A stretch of DNA of 64,000 nucleotides from positions 36,552-100,551 of the forward strand of contig NZ_FMYY01000025.1 of the NCBI RefSeq assembly GCF_900101595.1, read 5' to 3'. Shown in pieces: positions 34,146 to 44,300 of the stretch. Source of the stretch: Paenibacillus sp. cl123. GTDB taxonomy: Bacteria; Bacillota; Bacilli; Paenibacillales; NBRC-103111. Positions within the stretch are counted from its first letter, which is position 1. Every line of letters begins with the position of its first letter. The position numbers were made by a program, and so were the translations under genes. The notes beneath the pieces are model-generated. The model worked only from the letters and a program-made list of their open reading frames with translations. It was not told the origin of the DNA and made no database searches.

Positions 34146-34309
34146 TCAGGCTAAAGAAGAGCCCATGCCCAGCTTCCCAGCTCTTGCCGCTGAGAACCTT
34201 ACGCATGAGCTCCCTTATATCAACCTTCATTACTGCAGATCATGAAGGGACAAGCGTTATTTTTTGCCAAGCAGCGCCTATTTATTCGACGAAGGGAGTT
34301 CTTATATTG

Positions 34310-34741
34310 ATGTATGATGCGCAGCAAGTTCAGGAGATTATTCCGCACCGCTATCCGTTCCTGCTTGTAGACCGGATTCTGGAGGTGGAACCCGGCGTAA
34401 GAGCGGTCGGATTGAAAAATGTGACGATCAACGAGCCCTTCTTCCAGGGTCACTTTCCGGGCTATCCGGTTATGCCGGGCGTGCTGATCACGGAGGCTTT
34501 GGCCCAGGTCGGGGCTGTGGCACTATTGAAAGTGGAGAGCAATCAAGGTAAAATCGGGCTGCTGGCCGGCATCGACGGCTTTCGCTTCCGGGGACAGGTA
34601 AAGCCTGGGGATACGCTGATTCTCGAAGTGGTCATCACCCGGCTCAAGGGGACCATCGGCAAAGGTCAAGCTACGGCCAAGGTGAATGACAAGGTCGTCG
34701 CCGAAGGCGAAATCATGTTCGCGCTGGCCGACAAGGAATAG
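34310..34741 (+). CDS. fabZ: 3-hydroxyacyl-ACP dehydratase FabZ
   Basis: Dehydratase of type II fatty acid synthesis, hot-dog fold, 143 aa. Catalytic His48 lies in GHFPGYPVMPGVL and Glu62 in ITEALAQ. Start ATG 34310 follows AAGGGAG by eleven bases; an adjacent TTG at 34307 is possible. The frame is open for 42 codons upstream but that stretch lacks family similarity. Its place between flagellar rod genes and downstream envelope genes is as in other Bacillales. Confidence 0.95.
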   Translation: MYDAQQVQEIIPHRYPFLLVDRILEVEPGVRAVGLKNVTINEPFFQGHFPGYPVMPGVLITEALAQVGAVALLKVESNQGKIGLLAGIDGFRFRGQVKPGDTLILEVVITRLKGTIGKGQATAKVNDKVVAEGEIMFALADKE

Positions 34742-34813
34742 GCAGCTAGAGAAGTTATAGCTTCAGGGGAGTGACTGGTACATATATAAACGGGTAGAGG
34801 AGATGGATGAGGA

Positions 34814-36523
34814 ATGAGTACGCAAACGCATGTGGAGCAGCAATATGAGCTCTGGTTGAACGACCAGGCGATCGATGAGGCTACGAAAGAGGAGCTAAAG
34901 GCTATCGCTGGGGATGCCAAGGAAATCGAGGACAGGTTCTACCGGGATCTGGAGTTTGGCACAGGCGGCCTTCGCGGGGTAATCGGCGCCGGAACGAACC
35001 GGATGAACGCTTATACGATCGCTCGCGCTACGCAAGGCTTGGCCCAATTCCTGTTGAAATCGGGGGTGGCTTCTCCTTCGGTCGTCATTGCCTACGATTC
35101 GCGCAACCAATCTCCCGAATTCGCCCTCGAGACAGCGAAGGTGCTTGCCGGGAACGGCATCAAAGCTTATGTGTTCGAATCGCTGCGGACAACTCCGGAG
35201 CTGTCCTTCGCCGTTCGATACCTGCAGGCAACAGCCGGCGTAGTCATTACGGCCAGCCATAACCCGCCCGAGTACAATGGCTACAAGGTTTACGGCCAAG
35301 ACGGGGGGCAGCTGGTTCCCGATCAAGCCGAGCAAGTCATCGCCGAGATTCGCGGGGTGCAGTCCTTCGCCGATGTGCGCCGGTTGACCCGGAGCGAGGC
35401 GGAGAGCGCCCGCCTGCTGGAGTGGATCGGAGATGCCGTCGATACGGCTTACATACAGGCGGTCACCTCAGTCAGCTTGAATTCCGAACTTGTTGCGCGG
35501 ATGGGAGACAACTTCCATATCGTTTTCACACCGCTGCATGGCGCCGGCAATCTATCGGTGCGCGCGGCGCTGGCGACGATCGGCTTCGAGCATGTGCATG
35601 TCGTGGCCGAGCAGGAGCAGCCTGACGCGAATTTCTCTACGGTCAAGTCGCCCAATCCCGAGGAACGCGAGGCGTTTACGCTTGCGATTCAGGAAGCCAA
35701 GCGAGTTGATGCGGATATTATTATCGGCACGGACCCGGACTGCGACCGGATGGGCGCAGTGGTCAAGGACCCGCAGGGTGAATATTTCGTGCTGACGGGC
35801 AACCAGTCGGGAGCCATCATGGTCGATTATCTGCTCCGCAGCCTGAAGGAGCGGGGTGAGCTGCCGACGAACGGCGTTGTCGTCAAGACGATCGTCACAA
35901 GCGAGATGGGCGCGGTCATCGCCCGTAATTACGGAGCGGATGTCGTCAATACATTGACCGGCTTCAAGTATATCGGCGAGAAGATGACCCAGTACGAGCG
36001 CACGGGCGAAGCGCGGTTCCTGTTCGGTTATGAGGAAAGCTACGGCTATCTGGCAGGCACCTATGCGCGGGATAAGGACGCGGTTATCGCCTCCATGCTC
36101 ATCTGCGAGGCGGCGGCTTATTATAAGAGCCAAGGTAAAACGCTGTACGACGTGCTTCAGGAGCTGTATGCCCAGTACGGCTATTTCTTGGAGAAGCTGG
36201 AGTCCCGCACGCTGAAAGGCAAGGATGGCGTAGAGAAAATTCAGGCGATTATGCAGGATTGGCGTCTTCAGCCGCCTGCAGAGCTGAATGGTCTTAAGGT
36301 TGTGAAGGTCGAGGACTTCTCGCAAGGTTTGTACGGGCTGCCGATGGAGAACGTATTGAAATATACATTAGAGGACGATTCCTGGTTCTGCTTGCGCCCA
36401 TCGGGTACAGAACCGAAAATCAAAGTCTACTTCGCCGTTCGCGGCGAGACGGGTGAAGCGGCTGCGCAAGCGATAGCCGGACTGACTCAGCAGGTCATGT
36501 CCCGTGTAGATCAATTTCAGTGA
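34814..36523 (+). CDS. pgcA: alpha-phosphoglucomutase / phosphomannomutase
   Basis: Cytoplasmic phosphohexomutase, 569 aa, converting glucose-6-phosphate to glucose-1-phosphate, the precursor of UDP-glucose for cell-wall polymers and glycolipids. The phosphoserine loop TASHNPPEYNG (Ser148), metal loop GTDPDCDRMG, sugar loop FGYEESYGYL and phosphate loop RPSGTEPKIKVY are all present. ATG 34814 follows GATGAGG. The gene stands at the head of the DUF5693-csaB unit and ends 18 bases before it, which fits a role in surface polymer supply. Confidence 0.93.
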   Translation: MSTQTHVEQQYELWLNDQAIDEATKEELKAIAGDAKEIEDRFYRDLEFGTGGLRGVIGAGTNRMNAYTIARATQGLAQFLLKSGVASPSVVIAYDSRNQSPEFALETAKVLAGNGIKAYVFESLRTTPELSFAVRYLQATAGVVITASHNPPEYNGYKVYGQDGGQLVPDQAEQVIAEIRGVQSFADVRRLTRSEAESARLLEWIGDAVDTAYIQAVTSVSLNSELVARMGDNFHIVFTPLHGAGNLSVRAALATIGFEHVHVVAEQEQPDANFSTVKSPNPEEREAFTLAIQEAKRVDADIIIGTDPDCDRMGAVVKDPQGEYFVLTGNQSGAIMVDYLLRSLKERGELPTNGVVVKTIVTSEMGAVIARNYGADVVNTLTGFKYIGEKMTQYERTGEARFLFGYEESYGYLAGTYARDKDAVIASMLICEAAAYYKSQGKTLYDVLQELYAQYGYFLEKLESRTLKGKDGVEKIQAIMQDWRLQPPAELNGLKVVKVEDFSQGLYGLPMENVLKYTLEDDSWFCLRPSGTEPKIKVYFAVRGETGEAAAQAIAGLTQQVMSRVDQFQ

Positions 36524-36541
36524 CAAGTGGGAGCTGACAGC

Positions 36542-38605
36542 GTGAAGGAAAGGTATGCAAGATGGAACAAGCTGGCGATTAAAGGGCTGTGGTGGCTGGT
36601 CATTCTCGGGATGCTGGCGGCGCTTCCCGTCGCGTATGAGCGGCATCAGACGGAGCAGCAATCCGGGCGCAAGGTGGATGTCGTGTTCGATTATCGGGAT
36701 CTGCTCGAAATATCGGATACGCAGCCTGACCCCCGCGGCTTTATCGAGCAGCAGCTGAAGCTGCTGCAGCAGCATGGGGTCCGTTCTCTGGCCGTGTATG
36801 AGGCTACGCTGAATGAGCTGAAGCTGAGCCGGCGCATTGAGGTTTTTTCTTCTCATGATGCTTCGGCGCTGACGCAAACTCCGATTTCACCCAACGAGAA
36901 TTTCACCTATATTTTGTTCACAGATAAGGAATCGGAGCAGCGTGTGAGGGAAATGGTCGAGGCCGGCTTTGCCCAGCTGAACGTTCAGTTGCGCCCCTGG
37001 AGCTATAAGAATCAGCCGGGGATGATCATTCAGATGGCGATGGACGAAGCGTTGATGCAGACGCTGGACCCTGACTTTATCACCATGCAGAAGCTTAAGG
37101 ACCAAGGCTTCTCGCTTGTCGCTCGTCTGTCCAATCGGCGTACCTTCCAAACGAACCGGGTGGATAAACTGTTAGGCGATCTCCAGGGATTGGGTGTCAA
37201 GTGGGTGATCGTCGACGGAGATTCGGTCCCGGGATTTGTCAGCGCTGAAGATACCTTGTATTTGGATAAGATGGGCGAGATGCTGCGCGAGCATCATATC
37301 GGGCTTGCGGCTATCGAGATGCAGAAAACGCCGCAAAAAGGCTTTAATGGGCTGGCCAAGCGCATCCACCATCAGGTGGTCAGGCTGCATTCCTTTACGG
37401 AGTCCGACTCGACCAAGCTGACCGAAAGCTTGACCCAAGAGGAGCTGAACGGCCGGATTCAGGGGATGGCGGACCGGTTGGTGCTGGCGGTGAAGGACCG
37501 CAATATCCGGATGCTGTTCCTCAATGCACGGGCGGTGAAAAGCGCGGAGAAAGGCAAGATCGTGAACCCGCTTGAAGCCATGTACGCGGCATTGGACGGA
37601 CCGGAAGGCGCTCTGCCGCGGATTGAGAAGGCGGGTTATACGTTCGGAACGGCGCAAAGCTTCCAGCTTGTCCACTCCGGCTGGCAGACAGCCGCCAAGC
37701 TGCTCTTATGGGCAGGAGCCGTTGCCTTGATAGCCTTGACGTTGTCTTATTTCGCAGCGCAGCTTGCTCTGGCGGCATTCCTGCTCGGGATGCTGGGATC
37801 AGCCGGACTGTTCGTCCTGAGTTCCAGCTTGTTCTCGCAGGCATTGGCGCTAGGGGCGGGCACATGCGCGGCATCGCTGGCCATTATGTTCGCTTTGCAG
37901 GCTGCGCGGCGGAGGCGGGAGAAGCAGGCGTCCACAGGCTCGCTGGTGGGCTTCGCCGTGCTGCTCCTCATTCGCTCGTCGCTTATATCGGCTATCGGGA
38001 TATTATTTATTGTCGGGCTATTGAACCAAATTACGTATACGCTTGTACTGGAGCAGTTCCGGGGAGTCAGCGTGCTGCACCTTGCCCCGATTGTCATCGC
38101 CGGCCTGTATTGGCTGCTGTTCGCGGAACCGATCACCCACAAGGAGCGCTTGGTGCGGGTACGAGGATTATTGTCCAAGCATATCAGCGTGCTTTGGGTG
38201 ATCACTGTCGCTATTGTCGCGGCGGTCGGTTTCTATTATTTATCCAGAACGGGCAATGAAGGCACGACAACAGGGGTAGAACGCTACTTCCGTTCCTTCC
38301 TGGAGAACACGCTCGGCGTGAGACCGCGGATCAAGGAGTTCATGCTCGCGCATCCGATATTTATTCTCGGAGCCTACTTAAGCTATAAGTACAGAAATGC
38401 CACGATTTTGATTCTGCTCGGAGTCATCGGGCAAGCTTCCATTGTAGATACGTTCGCCCATCTGCATACGCCGCTTGTCATTTCCTCCATCCGTGTGGTG
38501 TACGGGCTGGCGTTCGGCATCTTGATCGGCCTCGGCCTGATCCTCGTATGGGAGATTGTCATAAGGAGTTGGCGTCGTTGGGTACCGCGAATCAACGCAT
38601 CGTAA
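36542..38605 (+). CDS. DUF5693 family multi-spanning membrane protein
   Basis: A 687-aa protein: one N-terminal helix (about 15-33), a large extracytoplasmic region (about 35-375, with repeated ALxxLKxxG-like segments) and then about nine or ten helices (about 380-680). Start GTG 36542 has GGGAG eight bases upstream; GTG 36527 lacks a ribosome binding site. It overlaps csaB by 28 bases, so the two are coupled. Function is not known; the pairing with csaB suggests it moves or modifies the cell-wall polymer precursor, in the manner of a flippase or polymerase-like partner. That is inference. Confidence 0.8.
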   Translation: MKERYARWNKLAIKGLWWLVILGMLAALPVAYERHQTEQQSGRKVDVVFDYRDLLEISDTQPDPRGFIEQQLKLLQQHGVRSLAVYEATLNELKLSRRIEVFSSHDASALTQTPISPNENFTYILFTDKESEQRVREMVEAGFAQLNVQLRPWSYKNQPGMIIQMAMDEALMQTLDPDFITMQKLKDQGFSLVARLSNRRTFQTNRVDKLLGDLQGLGVKWVIVDGDSVPGFVSAEDTLYLDKMGEMLREHHIGLAAIEMQKTPQKGFNGLAKRIHHQVVRLHSFTESDSTKLTESLTQEELNGRIQGMADRLVLAVKDRNIRMLFLNARAVKSAEKGKIVNPLEAMYAALDGPEGALPRIEKAGYTFGTAQSFQLVHSGWQTAAKLLLWAGAVALIALTLSYFAAQLALAAFLLGMLGSAGLFVLSSSLFSQALALGAGTCAASLAIMFALQAARRRREKQASTGSLVGFAVLLLIRSSLISAIGILFIVGLLNQITYTLVLEQFRGVSVLHLAPIVIAGLYWLLFAEPITHKERLVRVRGLLSKHISVLWVITVAIVAAVGFYYLSRTGNEGTTTGVERYFRSFLENTLGVRPRIKEFMLAHPIFILGAYLSYKYRNATILILLGVIGQASIVDTFAHLHTPLVISSIRVVYGLAFGILIGLGLILVWEIVIRSWRRWVPRINAS

Positions 38606-39705
38606 TTTCAGGGTATTACGGATTTAACAACAGCGGCGACGAAGCGGTGCTTCAATCGATATTGCTGGCCCTGAAGGAACAGGGCGAGCGGCAGGGGATC
38701 AGCTTCACCCCTGTCGTTCTCTCCGTCAATCCGGAGTGGACGGCCCGGACCTATGGGGTGGAGGCCGTGCACCGGATGAGGCCGCGGGAAGTATGGCGGA
38801 CTCTGCAAGGAGCGGGCGGACTGATCAGCGGCGGCGGCAGTCTGCTGCAGGATGAGACAAGCGCCAAAACGATTCCTTATTATATCGCCGTCATACGGAT
38901 GGCGCAGTGGCTGGGCAAGCCGGTGTTTATCTACTCGCAGGGCATCGGACCCGTGCACCGCAAGCTGTTTTACGGCTTTATCCGTTCCGCCTTCAGCCGC
39001 TGTGAGGTTGTTACCGTGCGGGATGAGGAGTCCAAAGCTTTGCTGATGCGGATGGGAGCAGCGGAGCAGAAGATCAGCGTCGTGCCTGACCCGGTAATGG
39101 GCATGCCGCTGAAGGCAGGAGCGCATGTTCGCAAGAGCGGGCAGGGGCAGGATGCTCCTGTCGTCGGCGTATCCGTCCGTTATTGGAATGAAGACCGTTC
39201 CGAGCTGGAGGCCGTAGCGGATGCGCTCCGGCGGGTGCTGGAGCAGAGCTCCGCGCATATCCGGTTTCTTCCTTTCCATCTTCCGTCGGATGAACAGGCA
39301 TCGCTGTATGTGCAGGAGCGTCTCGGGGAAATGTATAGAGGAAGAATCTCTGTAGCCGGCGGCGTCACGCATCCTCAGGATATGCTGGCGGAGGTGGCGG
39401 GCTGTCATACCCTGCTTGGGATGCGGCTGCACGCGCTGATTTATGCAGCGGGACAATATGTCCCCATGGTCGGGTTGTCCTATGATCCGAAGATTGATCA
39501 GTTTTTGAATCGCCTGGGCATGAAGCCTGCCGCTAGTACACAGCGCCCCGATGGTGAATCGATGGCCGCCGAACTGCTGGAGCATCTGCGCAGCCGGGAG
39601 TCCTGGATAGCCGCGAAGCATGAGAGGATTGTCCGTTTACAGCAAGAGGCGCAGCTGCCTGCCGAGCGAATTGCCCGGTTTTATTCGCAGTCGCCGAAGG
39701 GATAA
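38578..39705 (+). CDS. csaB: polysaccharide pyruvyl transferase CsaB
   Basis: Adds pyruvyl ketals to the secondary cell-wall polysaccharide, creating the ligand for SLH domains. 375 aa; the N-terminal VISGYYGFNNSGDEAVLQSIL and the later GVTHPQDMLAEVAGC and LGMRLHALIYA motifs are characteristic. Start TTG 38578 lies nine bases after AAGGAG; an ATG at 38548 would start within a membrane helix of the upstream gene and is rejected. The three SLH proteins in this window are its likely clients. Confidence 0.93.
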   Translation: MGTANQRIVISGYYGFNNSGDEAVLQSILLALKEQGERQGISFTPVVLSVNPEWTARTYGVEAVHRMRPREVWRTLQGAGGLISGGGSLLQDETSAKTIPYYIAVIRMAQWLGKPVFIYSQGIGPVHRKLFYGFIRSAFSRCEVVTVRDEESKALLMRMGAAEQKISVVPDPVMGMPLKAGAHVRKSGQGQDAPVVGVSVRYWNEDRSELEAVADALRRVLEQSSAHIRFLPFHLPSDEQASLYVQERLGEMYRGRISVAGGVTHPQDMLAEVAGCHTLLGMRLHALIYAAGQYVPMVGLSYDPKIDQFLNRLGMKPAASTQRPDGESMAAELLEHLRSRESWIAAKHERIVRLQQEAQLPAERIARFYSQSPKG

Positions 39706-39912
39706 TCTTCCAGATTCACGGACTGGGGACGTTGGGTAAAAAGGTGCAGGATGCATTAGCTTTTTTCCAAAATCCTTCTCTGCGGCCGCAAGCGGGAGTG
39801 ATAATGACGGGCGTGAAGGATAATGTCAATTAACCTTGAAAAACTATGAAAACCACCAGAAAACCGCCCAAATTCACGGAAAATGCGTATGGAATTTAGT
39901 GAACGGCGCGCG

Positions 39913-39918
39913 TATAAT
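39913..39918 (+). promoter_or_regulatory. possible -10 element for tagO
   Basis: TATAAT 37 bases before the tagO start; no convincing -35 is visible 16-18 bases upstream. Confidence 0.3.
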
Positions 39919-39954
39919 TTGAAGTGTTTGGGGGTTTCATAGAAAAAAGGGGTT

Positions 39955-41082
39955 GTGAACACGCATATGAATTGGTTATACGTGATCGGATTCGCTGCTG
40001 CATTAACGATCGCACTACTGATGACACCGCTTGTCAAACGTTTTGCCTTCCGGGTCGGAGCCGTCGATGCGCCGAATCACCGCAAGGTACATAGCCGTAT
40101 TATGCCGCGGCTCGGAGGACTGGCGATTTTTATTGCTTTTGTAGCTTCTTATTTTGTTGTCTCGCCTGCTATGGACTCGCTCAAGTCGGATGTGGTATTC
40201 GGGCTGCTGGTGGGCGGAGCCATCGTCGTTCTGATCGGCGCGCTCGACGACAAGTTCGATCTATCGCCTAAAGTGAAGCTGCTCGGACAGATTCTTGCTG
40301 CCAGCGTTGTTGTATACTCGGGCGTTGTCATCGACCTGGTCAATGTTCCTTTCGGCGATCAGGTGATCTCGCTGGAATGGCTCGCCGTTCCGCTGACGAT
40401 CTTCTGGATCGTGGGAGTGACCAACGCCATCAATCTCATTGACGGCCTCGATGGGCTATCGGCCGGCGTTTCCGGTATCGCGACAACAACCATTCTTATT
40501 CTTGCCTTGATGATGGGCAACGTGACTGTCGTCTTGTTATGTACGCTTTTGCTGGGAAGCATCTGCGGCTTCTTATTCTATAATTTTCATCCCGCCAAGA
40601 TTTTTATGGGCGACTCGGGAGCGTTGTTTCTCGGATTTACCTTGGCAACCTTATCGGTACTTGGTTTCAAGCAAGCGACGGTCGTCTCCTTGCTGGTGCC
40701 GATCATGATTCTGGGCGTTCCTTTATCCGACACGTTCTTCGCCATCATGCGGCGCTGGGTTAACAACTTGCCGATCTCGGTAGCCGACAAGAGTCATCTG
40801 CATCATTGCCTGCTGCAGCTGGGCTTCAGCCATCGTTCGACCGTCTTGATTATTTATGGCATCGCTGCTGTATTCGGTTCTTCTGCGGTACTGCTATCGT
40901 ATATGTCTCAGCAGGAGACATTATGGGGAACAGTGCTTCTTGTCGTCATTCTTCTATGTGTGCTGGTGCTTGGGGCCGAGGCAATCGGCATTATCAGCAA
41001 GACGAAGAAGCCGGTGCTGCGGTTTTTGAACAAACTAGGCTTGAAAGCCAACTTGATCAACGCCAAGTCCAGAAACAATTAA
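39955..41082 (+). CDS. tagO: UDP-GlcNAc:undecaprenyl-phosphate GlcNAc-1-phosphate transferase (TagO/WecA)
   Basis: Membrane enzyme starting lipid-linked synthesis of teichoic or secondary cell-wall polymers by transferring GlcNAc-1-P to undecaprenyl phosphate. 375 aa with about ten to eleven helices. The GALDDKFDLSPKVKLLGQ, INLIDGLDGLSAGVSG, FMGDSGALFLGF and DKSHLHHCLLQLGFSH motifs are intact. The start is GTG 39955 with AAAAGGGG five bases upstream; ATG 39967 is an alternative. It ends in a strong terminator. Confidence 0.95.
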   Translation: MNTHMNWLYVIGFAAALTIALLMTPLVKRFAFRVGAVDAPNHRKVHSRIMPRLGGLAIFIAFVASYFVVSPAMDSLKSDVVFGLLVGGAIVVLIGALDDKFDLSPKVKLLGQILAASVVVYSGVVIDLVNVPFGDQVISLEWLAVPLTIFWIVGVTNAINLIDGLDGLSAGVSGIATTTILILALMMGNVTVVLLCTLLLGSICGFLFYNFHPAKIFMGDSGALFLGFTLATLSVLGFKQATVVSLLVPIMILGVPLSDTFFAIMRRWVNNLPISVADKSHLHHCLLQLGFSHRSTVLIIYGIAAVFGSSAVLLSYMSQQETLWGTVLLVVILLCVLVLGAEAIGIISKTKKPVLRFLNKLGLKANLINAKSRNN

Positions 41083-41096
41083 ATAAGACTTCGTAC

Positions 41097-41126
41097 ATCC
41101 CGGGTCCTATGGACTCGGGATTTTTT
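41097..41126 (+). terminator. intrinsic terminator after tagO
   Basis: ATCCCGGGTCC (41097-41107) pairs with GGACTCGGGAT (41111-41121), loop TAT, one G-T pair, then a T run. Confidence 0.9.
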
Positions 41127-41196
41127 GTCGTTGACTCGGAGGAAATGCTAAATATTTGATGGCTATGAGCCGATAACAAAGGTACATGAAACTTTT

Positions 41197-41275
41197 CCTC
41201 GACCGAGGCGATAGGGATAAGAGCTGAAGGGAGGCCCCTGTATTCTGCACAGGATATCGTTCGTTATGAGGAACG
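41197..41275 (+). other. leader with three short hairpins before the 1292-aa SLH gene
   Basis: CCTCG/CGAGG (41197-41208), CCTGT/ACAGG (41237-41253) and CGTTC/GAACG (41258-41275) occur in sequence upstream of the SLH gene. A structured leader is possible, but I could not match it to a known riboswitch class. Confidence 0.3.
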
Positions 41276-41335
41276 GGCGATGAAAGCTGCTTGTCACGAA
41301 CTTAAATTATTTAGCTCAGCAAGGAGGAGTACAAC

Positions 41336-44300
41336 TTGAAACGCCAAGCGACCCGCACAACATCCGCATTGCTCATACTCGCTATGCTGCTCACGCTTTG
41401 GACGCCACTTACAGCCAATGCGGCGACTGCGGTTACGATTGCCATCTCTAACCTGAACAATGTGTCCGCACCTCTGACCGGTGACGAAAATAAACCGTCG
41501 TCGGGCAATACGATCGATACATTTACAACCAATCCGATTACGATCACGGCTAACTTTGCCGGTATTCCGGATAATCAGGTTCAGGGTATTTACCTTCGGA
41601 TTACGAATACAACGACGTTGAAGGTTTCCGAGGACAAAACGATCAAGCCCGTTCAAAACGGCAGCGAGATTACCTTCAGTAATGTGCTGCTGACTCAGGG
41701 CCTCAATAAAATTGAGCTTAAGCATGATTCTTTCGGCTACACATCGGTACCAGGCTGGGCAAACTTTTCCGCTGCCATGTCGATCAGCGACCTGGCGCTG
41801 AACGAACAGCCGCTCGTGGAGAACTCCACCGTGCTGAAAACAGGCAATCTGCAGTCCATCACAGGAACGGCGGCTAATGCAGATGAGATCACCCTGTATC
41901 TGAATGGGGACGCTTATTACCCAGCCAGCTTTGCCCGCAATAAATTTACCTTCTATTTTAATACGGGCCGTGTCAGCGACATGAAGCTGAAGCCCGGGAA
42001 TAATGAGCTTACCTTTGTCGCCAAGCAGGGGAACAATACGTACTCGCTGAAGCGAAAGTTTATTTATGATAACGGCGCTGCATATCCTTATGACATCGCC
42101 GTATCCGGCCTGACTTCTCCGCTCAATTGGAAAGAAGTGATTCAAAGGCCTTCGATTGAAACGGAAGGCATCACGGATGTATCGGTACGTATGAAGCTGA
42201 AGACGATCACTTCGGCGGTATACGATTACGAATATGCCTATATTTCTTTGGCGGGTATGGAGAGCCAATACAAGGTTCGTTATGATTTCATTAATAAAAG
42301 CTTCTCCGTGTTGTCCAGCTCGGCCTCGCCTGTTCTAAACAGTGGGAATGCGGGGACTAACATCTTAACGCCTCCGGTCGTCGTGTCCGGTGATTTTGCT
42401 ACGCACGATATTAAGATCGATCTTCCAATAGCTGTCGGAAGCCAGACGCAGATCCTAAAGGTTCAGTACGAAGATACGAACTATCGTTTGGATCCGGTTG
42501 AAGAGCTGTATTACTTTGATTTTGTTGATAAAAATAAGCCTTATATCGACGGGGATGTGCAATTGATCGTCGACGAGGCGAACAATCGGACCGTGGCCTT
42601 GAATAAGCCTGATGGCAGCACGCAAATTAACCGGTTTCCTTCCAAGCTGCGTGTGTTGACAAAAAATTCAACGCAAGTTCTGGTAAGAGTGAACGGCCAG
42701 CCTTATGATGACCAAGATCCGGATACGGCTAACAGCGGCGGTTTATACACAATTACTCCGTATGACGTGGCAAGCGGGACGGGAATGGCCGAGGTTACCC
42801 TGAAGGGCATATCGGATGGGCAAACCCTGCTCGAAGTCATTCCTTATGACGGAAGCGGAGCATGGCCGGCTTCAACGAAAACGTATAACCTGCAAATCTC
42901 TTCTTCACCGCTGCTGATCCTGGATAACGTATATAATGGTATGGTTATCACGAACAAGGATCAGTTGAGATGCGGCCTGGAGCAGCCTTGTATTTCCGGT
43001 CGGCTGATGAACCGGGCTGGTGCTCCGGTTGACGTCATGCTTAACGGGTATACGCTGACGCCTGACTTTGATCCTGCTGCACCGGAAAGCTTTAAAATAT
43101 CTAATACTCAGCTAAATGCGAGCGGTGCGCTGGAGCAGGATGGAAAAAAAGTGCTGACCTTTACTATCAAGGTCGGTACGCAAGAAGTTGTATTCAAATA
43201 CGAGTTTTTTATCATATCCGACAACGGGCCGTCCATTACGATGTTCGATCTGGACTATAACGTCAGCGATCCTAGATTTGTGAAGACCACAACCGGCTAC
43301 ACCACCACGGCAACTCAAATCAACCTTGTCGGTCAAGTGGTTAGGGGCACGATGAATCCGGTCATCACGATGAGCGTACAACTGCCGGGTACGTCTACAG
43401 AGTCGGTACTGACGACGACAGAGACAAATATCAGCGACACGCCGCGAACGGTTCAGATTCGATTGGACAAGTATGATTTCCCGGCCAACACCTACGGCGA
43501 GTTTATTTTTACTTTGAAGGCCAGGGCGAATAACGGCTCCGAGATTCGTCAGCAGGTTCGCATCAAACGCGAGCCGCAGCCGTATCGGATCATTGATCCG
43601 TTGTCAGTTGGTCTGACGCTGCAGGATCTTGTATTGGTGAAGAACTCGGCGGGTAAAAGCCAGTTGAATATCAATAAAAACTATATGACGCTTTACATCT
43701 ATGCCGAGAAGGCGACCAAGGTTCTTGTCGGCAAAGAAGAAGCGGCAGAGCAAAAGGCTTACCCGGGTTTGTTCCGGTATGATGTAAAAAATCTGAAGGC
43801 CGGCGCTAATGAAATCAAATTCACAATTGTACGAGGCGATAATCAGCAGGCGGGTTCGATCGTGCTGAATAATACGAATACGGCTATCGAAGGCTTGCAG
43901 TATAAAGCCAAGATGGCGAATTCCTTCAATGTATTCAGCGGCGATATCAAGCTGACGTTCCCTAAGGATACGAAGCTTATTCGCAATGACCGCAACGATA
44001 AATTTATCACTTCGGAGAGAAGTTTGCTGTTTGGTATTGCCAGCACGGTGGATGGTCGCGTTGAGAAAAGCGAGACCCCGGCTTTTAAGGACTTCCTGGT
44101 CGAAAAAACGGGTAGATTCCGCCCTGCGAGCAAGCGGTACTGGATCGACGCGGGAACAATCGAGGATATCTCCGATGTGGACCCCGAACGTGAGAATCTG
44201 ATGACGCAAGCGCTCGTCAAGGGCGGCGGCCGGCTGCCGACGGAAAGATCGGATATTAACTCGGCGCTGGGTCAATTCCATAACCGCGACATCAAGTACC

